Positions 1-10,892 of a stretch of 34,720 nucleotides of DNA are shown in pieces; position 1 is the stretch's first letter, and every line of letters starts with the position of its first letter. Source of the stretch: Methanobacteriota archaeon (GTDB taxonomy: Archaea > Thermoplasmatota > Thermoplasmata > UBA10834); NCBI GenBank assembly GCA_020347565.1, contig CP070732.1:1713452-1748171 (forward strand), in the 5' to 3' direction. Under the pieces are notes generated by a model, which worked only from the letters and a program-made list of their open reading frames with translations, was not told the origin of the DNA and ran no database searches. The position numbers and the translations under genes were made by a program.

Positions 1-708
1 CTCGGAGCCCTTTGCCGGAGAAGAAGGTTTGAACTCATGTCGCTGGTCAGTTGCCAGTATTCTCTCTTGTCGACCATGCTCGCTCTGTGGAGGCCGACAG
101 GCTCAGTTGGCTATGGCGAACTCGAAACCCTACTCCGAGCTGCGGACGAGCTGTCTGGATGGCCAGGCGAATGTGCGGCGTTCTGCATCCACATGTTCGC
201 CTGGACGGGCGTTCGCAAGAACGAACTCTGCGCGGCACATAGAGAAGACCTGAGTGTCGACACATGGACATTCAAGGTGCGCCATCCAAAGGGGGAAGGC
301 ACGTACGGCAGGCAGAGGATTGTGCCGATACCCGATAGGCTGAAGCCAGTCGTGATTCGGTATCTCAAAGCCCGAGACGAGATGCTAGCCGGAAGAGGCG
401 AAATGGAAGTCGTGCCCTTGGTTCCATCTGTCCGGAACCCAGAGCGCTCCATCACGAGAGGGGCCATCGACAAGTGGGTATGGGACGTGTCGGAGAAGTC
501 GGGCGTGCAGTTCAATCCCCATGCCCTAAGGCGAACGTACGGCCAGATTCTGATCGATAACGGCGTTAGCGTCGAAACCGTATCAGTCATGCTTGGCCAT
601 AGCTTCACCACCACCACCGAGAAACACTATTGCCGAAAGACGGCCGACTCTGCCAGGCTCGAAGTGATTCGGGCATGGAGAGTCCTCAGGTCAATTCCGG
701 CAGATTGA
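1..708 (+). CDS. Tyrosine recombinase/phage integrase family, 5'-truncated by window edge
   Basis: This is the catalytic half of a tyrosine site-specific recombinase, which cuts and rejoins DNA through a 3'-phosphotyrosine. Numbering from the ATG at 37, the catalytic set is visible: Arg60 in TGVRKNEL, a probable beta-hairpin Lys at 85, HxxR at 162-165 (HALRR), His188 in LGHS and nucleophile Tyr198 in HYCR. The frame stays open to base 1, and the N-terminal SAM-like DNA-binding domain normally found before the catalytic domain is absent, so the gene most likely begins upstream of the window. It ends with TGA. No tRNA or clear attachment site is seen beside it. It could be an integrase of an integrated element lying to the left, or a housekeeping Xer-like recombinase; the window does not decide. 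Confidence 0.85.
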   Translation, partial: LGALCRRRRFELMSLVSCQYSLLSTMLALWRPTGSVGYGELETLLRAADELSGWPGECAAFCIHMFAWTGVRKNELCAAHREDLSVDTWTFKVRHPKGEGTYGRQRIVPIPDRLKPVVIRYLKARDEMLAGRGEMEVVPLVPSVRNPERSITRGAIDKWVWDVSEKSGVQFNPHALRRTYGQILIDNGVSVETVSVMLGHSFTTTTEKHYCRKTADSARLEVIRAWRVLRSIPAD

Positions 709-1068
709 GCTCCGAGACAAGGCTCCCTGGCTACGCTTAGGTTGTTATCATCGCTGATTCTCAGGAAGGCAGGTATATGAACGCCTCATAGCCCTGTCAG
801 AGGCGGAGACCGGAAGAAGGGAAGACTCTTTTTCCGACGGGCCAACGAGCCAATCACCTCCTCCCCCATATCCCCCCTATCTGGCCCTGCCCTCCTTCCT
901 GTCTCTGTCCCCCTCTTTTCAAGGCTCCGGCTCCGCAACATGTCGTCCGTTCCAGCGAAGTCATAAAATAGCCACATGCACATGCTTTTCAGAGCCGCGT
1001 GGCGCTGGTCGCTGATTCAGAAGGAGCCTGCGGACGGACGCCACGGGGCAAGGTGAGGGCCGTTTGCA
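709..1068. other. Gene-poor interval with pyrimidine-rich tract and TATA-like box
   Basis: No convincing gene lies here. Around 856-922 the plus strand is strikingly pyrimidine-rich (runs of C and CT). The 10-mer TCGCTGATTC occurs at 751-760 and again at 1009-1018. An AT-rich element (CATAAAATAG, about 962-971) could be the promoter of the next gene. A 65-codon minus-strand frame over 786-983 has low-complexity composition and no recognisable domain, and I do not treat it as a gene. Confidence 0.5.
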
Positions 1069-2115
1069 TTGACACCTGGTCGCAAGAAGCAGTCATCGAC
1101 GTCCTCCGACATGGCCAAGCTCAAGTCGGACATCGTGAAGACATCCAAGGAGGTCAAGGGGCAGATGGGCCTCTACATGAAGCACATGGAGTCCGGACGC
1201 ACGATCAGCGTCAACCAGGACAAGATATACCCGCTCGCGGGCGTCTTCAAGCTCGCTGTGATGGTGGAGACGTTCCGGCAGGCGGATGCCGGGATGATAT
1301 CGCTCGACGAGAGGATAGAGCTCGAGACGCGCCATTACTGCATCGGCGAGGGTCTGCTGCAGTACCTCCAGCCAGGGCTGAAGCCGACAGTGAGAGACCT
1401 CCTTTCGCTGATGATAATCTCGACGGACAACACAGCCTCGGAGATGCTCTGGAAGCGGATCGGCATACAGAGGGTGAACATGCTGATTCGCGAGCTAGGA
1501 CTCGCGAAGACGTCGATATACATACCCTATCGCGAGAGCTACCTCATGTCTATGGGATACGGGCCGTACAAGAACCTCTCGATCCCCGACGCCGCCCGCA
1601 AGTGGAAGAGCCTCTCCGACATAGAGCGCATGAAGGCGCTCAACGAGACGGAGAGAGAGGCGGCGAACCTGCCGATCGAGGAGTTCAGGAGCAAGTACGA
1701 GGGCTTATACGGCGTTCGGGCGCAGAAGAGGCTCAAGACGCAGCGCATCTACGACGAGGCGTTCGACAACTTCGGGACCCCGCGTGAGATAGGCGTGCTG
1801 CTCGAGAAGATTGTCGACCACGACATAGTGTCGCCTGACGCCTGCGAGATGATGCTGTCGCTCCTCATGCGGCAGAACAGCTCCGCCTCGATGTCCTGCC
1901 TTCTCTCGCCAGACATCAAGTTCGCCCTGAAGTCAGGTGACACGGCGTGCTCCTTGGCCAACGCAGGTGTGATATATGTCTCAACCGACTCGCATGTCGT
2001 GTTGTGCTGCTTCTTCAAGGACTTGCAGGAGGGCGACAAGGAGAAGGCGGTACTCGCGCAGGCGAGGATCGCCCGTAGCGTCTACGAGTACTTCTCGAGC
2101 GTGAGATCGAGGTGA
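1069..2115 (+). CDS. Class A beta-lactamase-fold protein lacking the catalytic serine
   Basis: The fold is that of serine beta-lactamases and DD-peptidases (PBP2-like, beta-lactamase2 family). The SxxK motif position reads PLAGVFKL, so the nucleophilic Ser is Gly58 (codon GGC at 1240-1242) while Lys61 remains. The SDN motif appears as S118-T-D-N121, with Thr in the Ser place, and the KTG motif as K288-S-G290. C-terminal features such as GTPREIGVLLEKI also match the family. No signal peptide or membrane segment is seen, so the protein is probably cytoplasmic, unlike secreted lactamases. The TTG at 1069 has a purine-rich AGGTGAGG about 10 nt upstream; an ATG at 1111 is an alternative start without such a site. 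Without the serine, hydrolysis by the usual acyl-enzyme route is not expected. It may be a binding or regulatory pseudoenzyme. Confidence 0.75.
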   Translation: MTPGRKKQSSTSSDMAKLKSDIVKTSKEVKGQMGLYMKHMESGRTISVNQDKIYPLAGVFKLAVMVETFRQADAGMISLDERIELETRHYCIGEGLLQYLQPGLKPTVRDLLSLMIISTDNTASEMLWKRIGIQRVNMLIRELGLAKTSIYIPYRESYLMSMGYGPYKNLSIPDAARKWKSLSDIERMKALNETEREAANLPIEEFRSKYEGLYGVRAQKRLKTQRIYDEAFDNFGTPREIGVLLEKIVDHDIVSPDACEMMLSLLMRQNSSASMSCLLSPDIKFALKSGDTACSLANAGVIYVSTDSHVVLCCFFKDLQEGDKEKAVLAQARIARSVYEYFSSVRSR

Positions 2116-2119
2116 GATG

Positions 2120-2713
2120 TCACTTCTTGCGGGACCAGATCGTCTCCTTGTCCCTTAATTCGCTTGCCAGACCACCTCTCCGAGACATTTCCTTCATCGA
2201 CATGCAGAGCGGGACGACGGAGACGTTCGTCTCCTGGCGTATCTCGTCCGAGACGGCCATGGCCGCCGTCTTCGCCGCCTCCTCCTGAACCTCTCTGTCG
2301 TCGTACACCACCGCAATGTCGACCTCCTCCCCGAGAACATGCTCTCCCCTGGCCACGGAGCCGAACAGCCTGCACTCGACCGCCCAGCCGTGCACTGAAA
2401 TACGGCCTGCGAACTCCTTTGCCGCCGCCTTCTGGGGGTCGGTGTCCTCCACTAACCTGAGCGCCCTGAGGACCGACTGGTCGCCCGTGATCCTGACGGA
2501 GCGCACGTTGCCGATCCTCCTCACCCTGGCTATCTTCGCTCCTCTCAGCTCCTCGATCGCCCTCCACGTGGTCATCGTCGGGACGCCGGCCGCTCGGGCG
2601 AGCTCGTTTATGCTGAACTGCCTGTCGGGGAACGACTTAAGTGTCCTTATGATGGCTATCCGCCCTCGCTTGGCCAGTATGGTCAGCAGCCGGTGTTCCA
2701 TGGGAGAAATCAT
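2120..2713 (-). CDS. Winged-helix regulator fused to a nucleotidyltransferase (MNT-like) domain
   Basis: The 197-residue protein has an N-terminal winged helix-turn-helix domain (about 5-75; ARAAGVPTMTTWRAIEEL looks like the recognition segment). A minimal nucleotidyltransferase domain follows (about 100-170) with LFGSVARGEH (Gly118-Ser119) and EEVDIAVV, where the usual first Asp of the DxD pair is Glu130 and Asp132 is kept. Family members either act as MNT-type antitoxins that nucleotidylate a partner toxin, or as transcription factors with a sensing NTase module. No HEPN toxin gene is adjacent, which favours a stand-alone regulator. The ATG at 2713 lies immediately beside repeated ATACCATC elements and a palindrome, so autoregulation is likely. 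It is divergent from polX, so it might also control that operon. Confidence 0.75.
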   Translation of the reverse strand: MISPMEHRLLTILAKRGRIAIIRTLKSFPDRQFSINELARAAGVPTMTTWRAIEELRGAKIARVRRIGNVRSVRITGDQSVLRALRLVEDTDPQKAAAKEFAGRISVHGWAVECRLFGSVARGEHVLGEEVDIAVVYDDREVQEEAAKTAAMAVSDEIRQETNVSVVPLCMSMKEMSRRGGLASELRDKETIWSRKK

Positions 2714-2753
2714 ACCATCGTTGATATATACATACCATCTGTGGTATATATTA
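2712..2753. promoter_or_regulatory. Palindromic operator and TATA region of the HTH-NTase gene
   Basis: ATACCA at 2732-2737 and TGGTAT at 2742-2747 form a perfect inverted repeat with a 4-nt spacer. ATACCATC is repeated directly at 2712-2719 and 2732-2739, 20 nt apart (about two helical turns). AT-rich TATATA stretches surround them. The site is 19-34 nt upstream of the minus-strand ATG at 2713, where an archaeal TATA box would sit, so a bound repressor would block transcription. This is inferred from position and symmetry. Confidence 0.55.
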
Positions 2754-2886
2754 CAGCCGGACAGGCCGAGCCAGGGCGTTCGATAAGTGACGCATAAGCG
2801 GCGTCCTGACTTGCGATAGACGCCTCTCCTTCAGCCTCTTGCGATTCGGGGCTCCTGCTCGGACCGTCGACGAGGTCGGAGTGGAA

Positions 2887-2906
2887 ACGTATATTCTCTG
2901 ATACGT
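2887..2906. promoter_or_regulatory. Inverted repeat over the polX-ligA promoter
   Basis: ACGTAT (2887-2892) and ATACGT (2901-2906) are perfect inverted 6-mers separated by 8 nt. The left arm runs into a TATA-like sequence (CGTATATTC, 2888-2896) about 40 nt before the polX ATG. The arrangement suggests an operator that overlaps the promoter of the repair operon. Confidence 0.45.
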
Positions 2907-2935
2907 GAATCCGGAGAGCCAGCGCGTGGGAGAAG

Positions 2936-6663
<3,728 letters not shown>

Positions 6664-6751
6664 GTCCACGGACCTCGCCTGTACGATCCCTTGCGCCGGC
6701 TGATAGCTGTGCGGCACACTTCAAATACTCTGCAACACCAGAGTTAACGTG

Positions 6752-6763
6752 AGTGACGTCACT
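6752..6763. promoter_or_regulatory. 12-bp perfect palindrome upstream of zinc-ribbon gene
   Basis: AGTGACGTCACT is fully self-complementary. It lies between a TATA-like TTCAAATACT (about 6720-6729) and the ATG at 6783, where a dimeric regulator would cover the start of transcription. No regulator gene is adjacent. Confidence 0.4.
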
Positions 6764-6782
6764 GGGAGAGTGAGAACAAGCG

Positions 6783-7625
6783 ATGCCGCAATACAGCACG
6801 AACAAGAGGTACCCCCAGCGTGAGAAATCGAGGCAGAGGCTGCAGAGGACACTTCGCTCTCTCCCTTCCGACCAGTACGAGTCGCGTGTAAGGCCGAATC
6901 CCGCGCGCGAGTTCGCCAGCCCCTATGAAGCGGACGAGGTCGTCTCTGCGGCGTCGCAAGAGCGCATCCAGCAGACGTCCGAGCCTTCGGCGGAAGTCCA
7001 GTATCAGTGCACGTCGTGCGATATGATGGTCTCCTCTTCAGATTCGTACTGTCCGTTCTGCGGCGCGATATTCGCGGACGATCCGTCGGCCGAGGGCGCG
7101 TCTGCGGAGGCCGAGGAGCCATACAGGCCGCCGGATCGGTTCGACGTCCTTTCGTTGATGAAACCAAGGGCGAAGACCCGCGAGCTGCTATACGCCGAGG
7201 CCCTGCACGGCTTCGCGGGGTCCGCGCGCCTGCTCGAGGAAATCGAGACCGTCATCACCGAGGTGAGCTCCCTCGGCACGGATACGCTGAAGGCGAGGCG
7301 TCTCATCACGGACGCCTGGGAGGCCTGCCGAGAGGGCGATTGGCCGCTGGTGTCCGCCCTGGCCAGGCAGACAGAGGAGCTGATCTCCCCCAGCATACCC
7401 GATCTTGTCAGGGGCGAGCTGGCGAAGGCGAGGAACCTCATAGTCGAGGCGAAGGCGCATGGGGCGGACAAGTCTCACTACATCGTCATGATGAAGAGCG
7501 CCATGAGCGCCCTCCACGCGAACAACGTCGATGAGGCACTCCGCATCACGAAGCAGCTGTTGGACTCTCTTCGGGAGGACTCCGCGATGCGGAAGGGAGG
7601 CCCGGCCCGGAGCACGGGGCGCTGA
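6783..7625 (+). CDS. Zinc-ribbon protein with helical C-terminal region, function unknown
   Basis: I do not recognise a named family. The 280-residue protein begins with a basic, low-complexity stretch (1-40). A single zinc ribbon follows (Cys76, Cys79, Cys90, Cys93; CTSC then CPFC), then an acidic Ser/Glu linker (about 100-118). The C-terminal 150 residues are predicted by eye to be all helical, with TPR-like packing (repeated Leu/Ala spacing, EACREGDWPLVSALARQ). Such architectures are common among archaeal proteins of unknown function and suggest protein-protein contacts. It stands alone between ligA and the kinase gene, with its own promoter region holding a 12-bp palindrome. It has no signal peptide or membrane segment, so it is probably cytoplasmic. 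Confidence 0.7.
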   Translation: MPQYSTNKRYPQREKSRQRLQRTLRSLPSDQYESRVRPNPAREFASPYEADEVVSAASQERIQQTSEPSAEVQYQCTSCDMMVSSSDSYCPFCGAIFADDPSAEGASAEAEEPYRPPDRFDVLSLMKPRAKTRELLYAEALHGFAGSARLLEEIETVITEVSSLGTDTLKARRLITDAWEACREGDWPLVSALARQTEELISPSIPDLVRGELAKARNLIVEAKAHGADKSHYIVMMKSAMSALHANNVDEALRITKQLLDSLREDSAMRKGGPARSTGR

Positions 7626-7659
7626 CTGCCGCAACGCCTTGGCAGCCGCCACGCCACAG

Positions 7660-7667
7660 AATACTTA
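7660..7667 (+). promoter_or_regulatory. TATA-like box of the kinase gene
   Basis: AATACTTA is centred about 32 nt before the ATG at 7696, the spacing expected for an archaeal leaderless or very-short-leader transcript. It supports the ATG at 7696 over longer upstream in-frame starts. Confidence 0.45.
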
Positions 7668-7695
7668 TCGAAGTACCCCACATAGGGGAAGTCAG

Positions 7696-8427
7696 ATGGC
7701 GCAGGACCTGACTACCCTGGACAGTTATGGCTGGGATGCCTTGAGGAACGCGCTGAACCAGCGTGTCGTCCTGGTGAACGAGAGGCTCATACCAAGCAGA
7801 CGCAACAGGGTATGGATCGTCGAGACGGATGTCCGACCCGTCATCCTGAAGAGGTCTCTCAGCCGAAGGGCCGAGAACGAGTTCGGCGCGCTCCTGAGGG
7901 CTCGGGAGAGAGGCCTGGACGTGCCGTTCCCGCTCCACCGCTCGGGTGACTACATGGTGCTCGAGTACGTCCCGGGCGAGCGATGCGATTCCCTCATAAA
8001 CCACCTGTTCAGCGCCGAGGCCGCCGAGAAGCTCGGCTCCTGGTTCGCGAGATTCCACCGGGAGTTCTGCGACGACGACTCCCAGTTCATCATGGCCGAT
8101 GCCGAGCTGACGAACTTCCAGCTGTACGACGGCAGGATCGTCGGAATGGACCTCGAGGATTCCTGCCACGGGGAGCCGATGGAGGACCTCGGGCAGCTGA
8201 TCTCCTCTATACTGGGGAGCGAGCCCGTGTTCACCCCCATCAAATTCGACCTGTGCATGAGGCTGCTGGAGTGCTACGAGAGCGAGTCTGGCATGGAGGC
8301 CGTTGAGAGCTCGAGACCGTTCGTGTCGAAGCATCTTCGCACGGCCGCCGCGACGAGGCCGCTCTTCAGAAAGACGCTCCTCGAGGCCGCGAGGAGCCTC
8401 GAATGCGGCTGGCCCCGCCTCGCGTGA
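7696..8427 (+). CDS. RIO/ABC1-like small protein kinase or phosphotransferase
   Basis: This 243-residue compact kinase-fold protein resembles the RIO/Bud32/lipopolysaccharide-kinase group. A beta strand carries the ATP-binding Lys52 (VILKR), followed by a helix with a Glu likely to form the salt bridge (RRAENEFGALLRA). The hinge region is YMVLEYVPGE. A catalytic loop DAELTN gives Asp135 and Asn140 five residues apart, as in HRDLKPEN-type loops but without the His, and MDLED (Asp152) takes the DFG position. All phosphotransfer residues are therefore present, but large lobe elements of eukaryotic-type kinases are missing. The substrate cannot be read from the sequence; tRNA-modification (Bud32-like), ribosome biogenesis or small-molecule roles are possible. 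It converges with the coiled-coil gene, 40 nt between stops. Confidence 0.7.
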   Translation: MAQDLTTLDSYGWDALRNALNQRVVLVNERLIPSRRNRVWIVETDVRPVILKRSLSRRAENEFGALLRARERGLDVPFPLHRSGDYMVLEYVPGERCDSLINHLFSAEAAEKLGSWFARFHREFCDDDSQFIMADAELTNFQLYDGRIVGMDLEDSCHGEPMEDLGQLISSILGSEPVFTPIKFDLCMRLLECYESESGMEAVESSRPFVSKHLRTAAATRPLFRKTLLEAARSLECGWPRLA

Positions 8428-8467
8428 CGAGGCCTTCATGCCGTTCGGGAGACCGCCGCTCTGAGCA

Positions 8468-10708
8468 TCATGCGCCGCCGTCGTCCTTCTTCTCCGTCTC
8501 TGCGGCGTCCGCCTTATCCTCGCCCTCGGGGCTCGGAGTCGCCTCCGGTCTCCTCGCGGACCGGGCCCTGAGCTTCTCCAGCCTCTTGGCGATCTCGGAG
8601 ATGCTGTCCACCTGCTCGCTGACGACCTTTCTGCGCTTGTCAAGGCTCTCCCTCATCGATTCGACTTTCCCGCGCTCCTGGGTGACCCTGTCCATCTCCT
8701 GGTTGAGGCTCATCTGCTTTCTGTCGATCTCCTCCATCGTCTTGGCGAACTCGGCCTCGCGCTGCTCGAACTCGGCGCGCGCCCTGACCAGGCTACCTTC
8801 CTCCGCGGCGACCCTCTTCTCGCGCTCGTCCAGCTCCGCGGCCCTTCCGGAAAAGGCTGCCGACTCCTTCTCGAGCCTGGCCATCTCCTCCTTCGTCTTC
8901 GCCTTCACGACCGCGCTCTCGTCGTGGAGCGCGCTCTCCTTCTCGCTCAACGCCTTGTCGCGCTCATCGAGCTCCTTCTGCATCGCATCCATCGCCCGCT
9001 CGCGGCTGTCGAGCTCCTCGGTCCTTCCGCGCAGGCTCTCCTCACGCTCGGCGATGACCTTGGCCTCCGCGTCCCCCTTGGCCGACTCGCTCGCGACCCG
9101 AGCCTTCTCCGCCTCGAGATTCGCCCTGGCCACGGCTACCTCCTCCTCCTTGGCGGCAACGCCGGCCTTGAGTTCCTCCAAATCTGCGGCCCTGGTGTCC
9201 AGCTCGACGACGCGCTCCTTCATGCCCTCCGCGGCAGCCCGCTCGGTCGCCTCGCGCTCCCCCAGCGCGGCCTCCTTCTTCGCGATGTCGTGCTCGCGCT
9301 TGTCCAGCTCGCGCAGCAGCGACTCGATGCGGGTCTCCGACTCCGCGATCTTGGAGTCGCGTTCCTTCAGCTGCAGCTCCAGCTCGCCGAGGGCCTTCGC
9401 CTTTGACCTTAGCCCCTCGTTCTCCTTGCCTATGTTCGCCAACAGCGTGGATAGCTCTGCCTGCTGAGCCTCGGCGCTTGCTTCTATCTGTCCCTTCCGC
9501 GAGGCGAGCTCCGCCTTCTCCGCCTCGAGCGCTCTCCTCTCTCGAACGACCTCGGCCTCTCTCGCAGCGAAGGCTTCGGTCTGCGCCTTGAGGTTCTGCT
9601 CGCGGGCCTCCAGCTCCGCCAGCTACGCGCTGTGCTCCTTCAGCCCCTCCGCGGCCCTCTCCTCGTGGGACTTGGTCGCGGCCTCGCGCTCGTCTAGGAG
9701 TCTCTCCTTCTCCCTCAGGTCGGCGTCGAGCTTCAAGCGCTCGCCCGCGAGGTTGCCGCGCTCGCTCTCGATGTTCTTTATGGCTGCCTGGACGTTCCGT
9801 TCGCGCTCGTCCAGCTGCGCCTTGAAATCGCTGAGCGACTTCTCCCTGCTCGTCAGCTCAGTTCTGAGCGCATCCAGCTCCTTCCTGTCGCGTTCGATGC
9901 CATCCAGACGCGCCTTGGCCTCCTTGACCTTCTCGTCCCATTCTTCCTTCTGCGACGTGAACTGTGATACGTCCTCGCCCAGCTTCGCCCTCCGCGAGGC
10001 GATGTCGGCCCTTTCCGCAGCGAGCTTCCCGAACGCCTCCTCGTATGCCGTTACTCCGCGTGCGACGTGAGCCTGCATCGAGCGCATCAACCCGCGCTTT
10101 GCTTCCATGGCGGCATCGAAGGCCTTCTGGTTCCGCACGAGGGCTTGCTCCCTCTCCAGGAGGAGCGTCACCCTGTCGTTGATCTGCGCGTGTCTATCGT
10201 TGACTTTGGTCTCGAACTCCTTGAGCTCCTCCTGCCATTTGGACGTCTCCGTACGCAGGTTCTCGAGCTCCGTCTCCAGCCGGCCCAGCTCCTCGATCTC
10301 CTTCTCGAGTTCGGCCCTCTCCTCGCTCATCTTCGCGGACGCCTCTGAGAGCTCCTTCTGCTCGGCTTTGAGCCTCTCCTCGGCCGCCCTCGCAGCCGAT
10401 ATCCTCTCGTCCAATGACTGGGAGAATCGGCTCTCCGCCGACGTCAGCATGTACTTGAAGAACTCGGTCTCGTCATCCTCGGCGACGTCTCTACTCACTA
10501 TGATGAACAGGATTTCCTTCCCCGCCACGATGTTGCCGACGTACTTGTCCACCTCGAACGCGCCCAGAGCGGCAAGGTCCCCTTTGCCCTCCGTCGCCTT
10601 GAGTATGTCATCGTATGTCACGTCCGCCTTGGGGCTGAACAGGAACTCCTTCAGAAGCCTTCGATCCCTGTCAACCAGATATCCGACAACGAGCTTCTTA
10701 CCGAACAT
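8468..10708 (-). CDS. Long coiled-coil protein, reading frame interrupted by one in-frame TAG
   Basis: One minus-strand frame of 747 codons runs from the ATG at 10708 to TGA at 8468, interrupted only by TAG at 9623-9625 (codon 362). A globular N-terminal part (about 1-105) has alternating strands and helices and no family I recognise. Some 600 residues of heptad-rich Glu/Lys/Arg/Ala/Leu coiled coil follow, then a short acidic tail. The coiled coil resumes immediately after the TAG in the same frame and register, and a similar segment recurs later (ERAAAEGMKER compared with EERAAEGLKEH just before the TAG). The codon sits where Gln, Glu or Lys would be expected, one base from CAG, GAG or AAG. 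Readthrough (possibly as pyrrolysine), a recent nonsense mutation or a sequencing error are all possible. The protein resembles SMC-like or structural rods in composition only. Confidence 0.75.
9623..9625 (-). other. In-frame amber (TAG) codon inside the coiled-coil gene
   Basis: The codon is TAG on the minus strand, with open frame for 361 codons before it and 385 after it. TAG also serves as an apparent terminator for several genes here (FKBP, ferredoxin, GlyRS, methyltransferase), so it is not wholesale reassigned unless those proteins are extended. No pyl genes are in the window. Confidence 0.7.
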
Positions 10709-10892
10709 GATGTCACAACCAACGAAGCGGAGTCTCAGGGGAGGCGGGCGGCAGCTTCCCCGTCGCCCGCTGCTCGACTCAGATGGGCTGTCTCCAGCCG
10801 CTCCCTGAATCGAACGATGTCATCGGCGACCGCCAACATAACCTTTTTGCTTCTGGCATCGTGTGGCGTGATACCTGGAAGCCCCCTCACGC

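Noticed and set aside
999..1787. 262-codon plus-strand frame overlapping the beta-lactamase-like gene
   Set aside because: Arg/Gly/Asp/His-rich composition typical of an out-of-frame shadow in GC-rich DNA. The other frame carries real family motifs.
8403..10808. Ser/Leu-rich plus-strand frames opposite the coiled-coil gene
   Set aside because: These are antisense images of GAG/AAG-rich coiled-coil codons, which read as CTC/CTT and TCC/TCG on the other strand.
10735..10839. 34-codon minus-strand frame (MLAVADDIVRFRERL...) upstream of the coiled-coil gene, preceded by an A-rich stretch
   Set aside because: Too short to judge, no recognisable motif, and half of it is Ala/Arg low complexity of the kind GC-rich DNA produces by chance.
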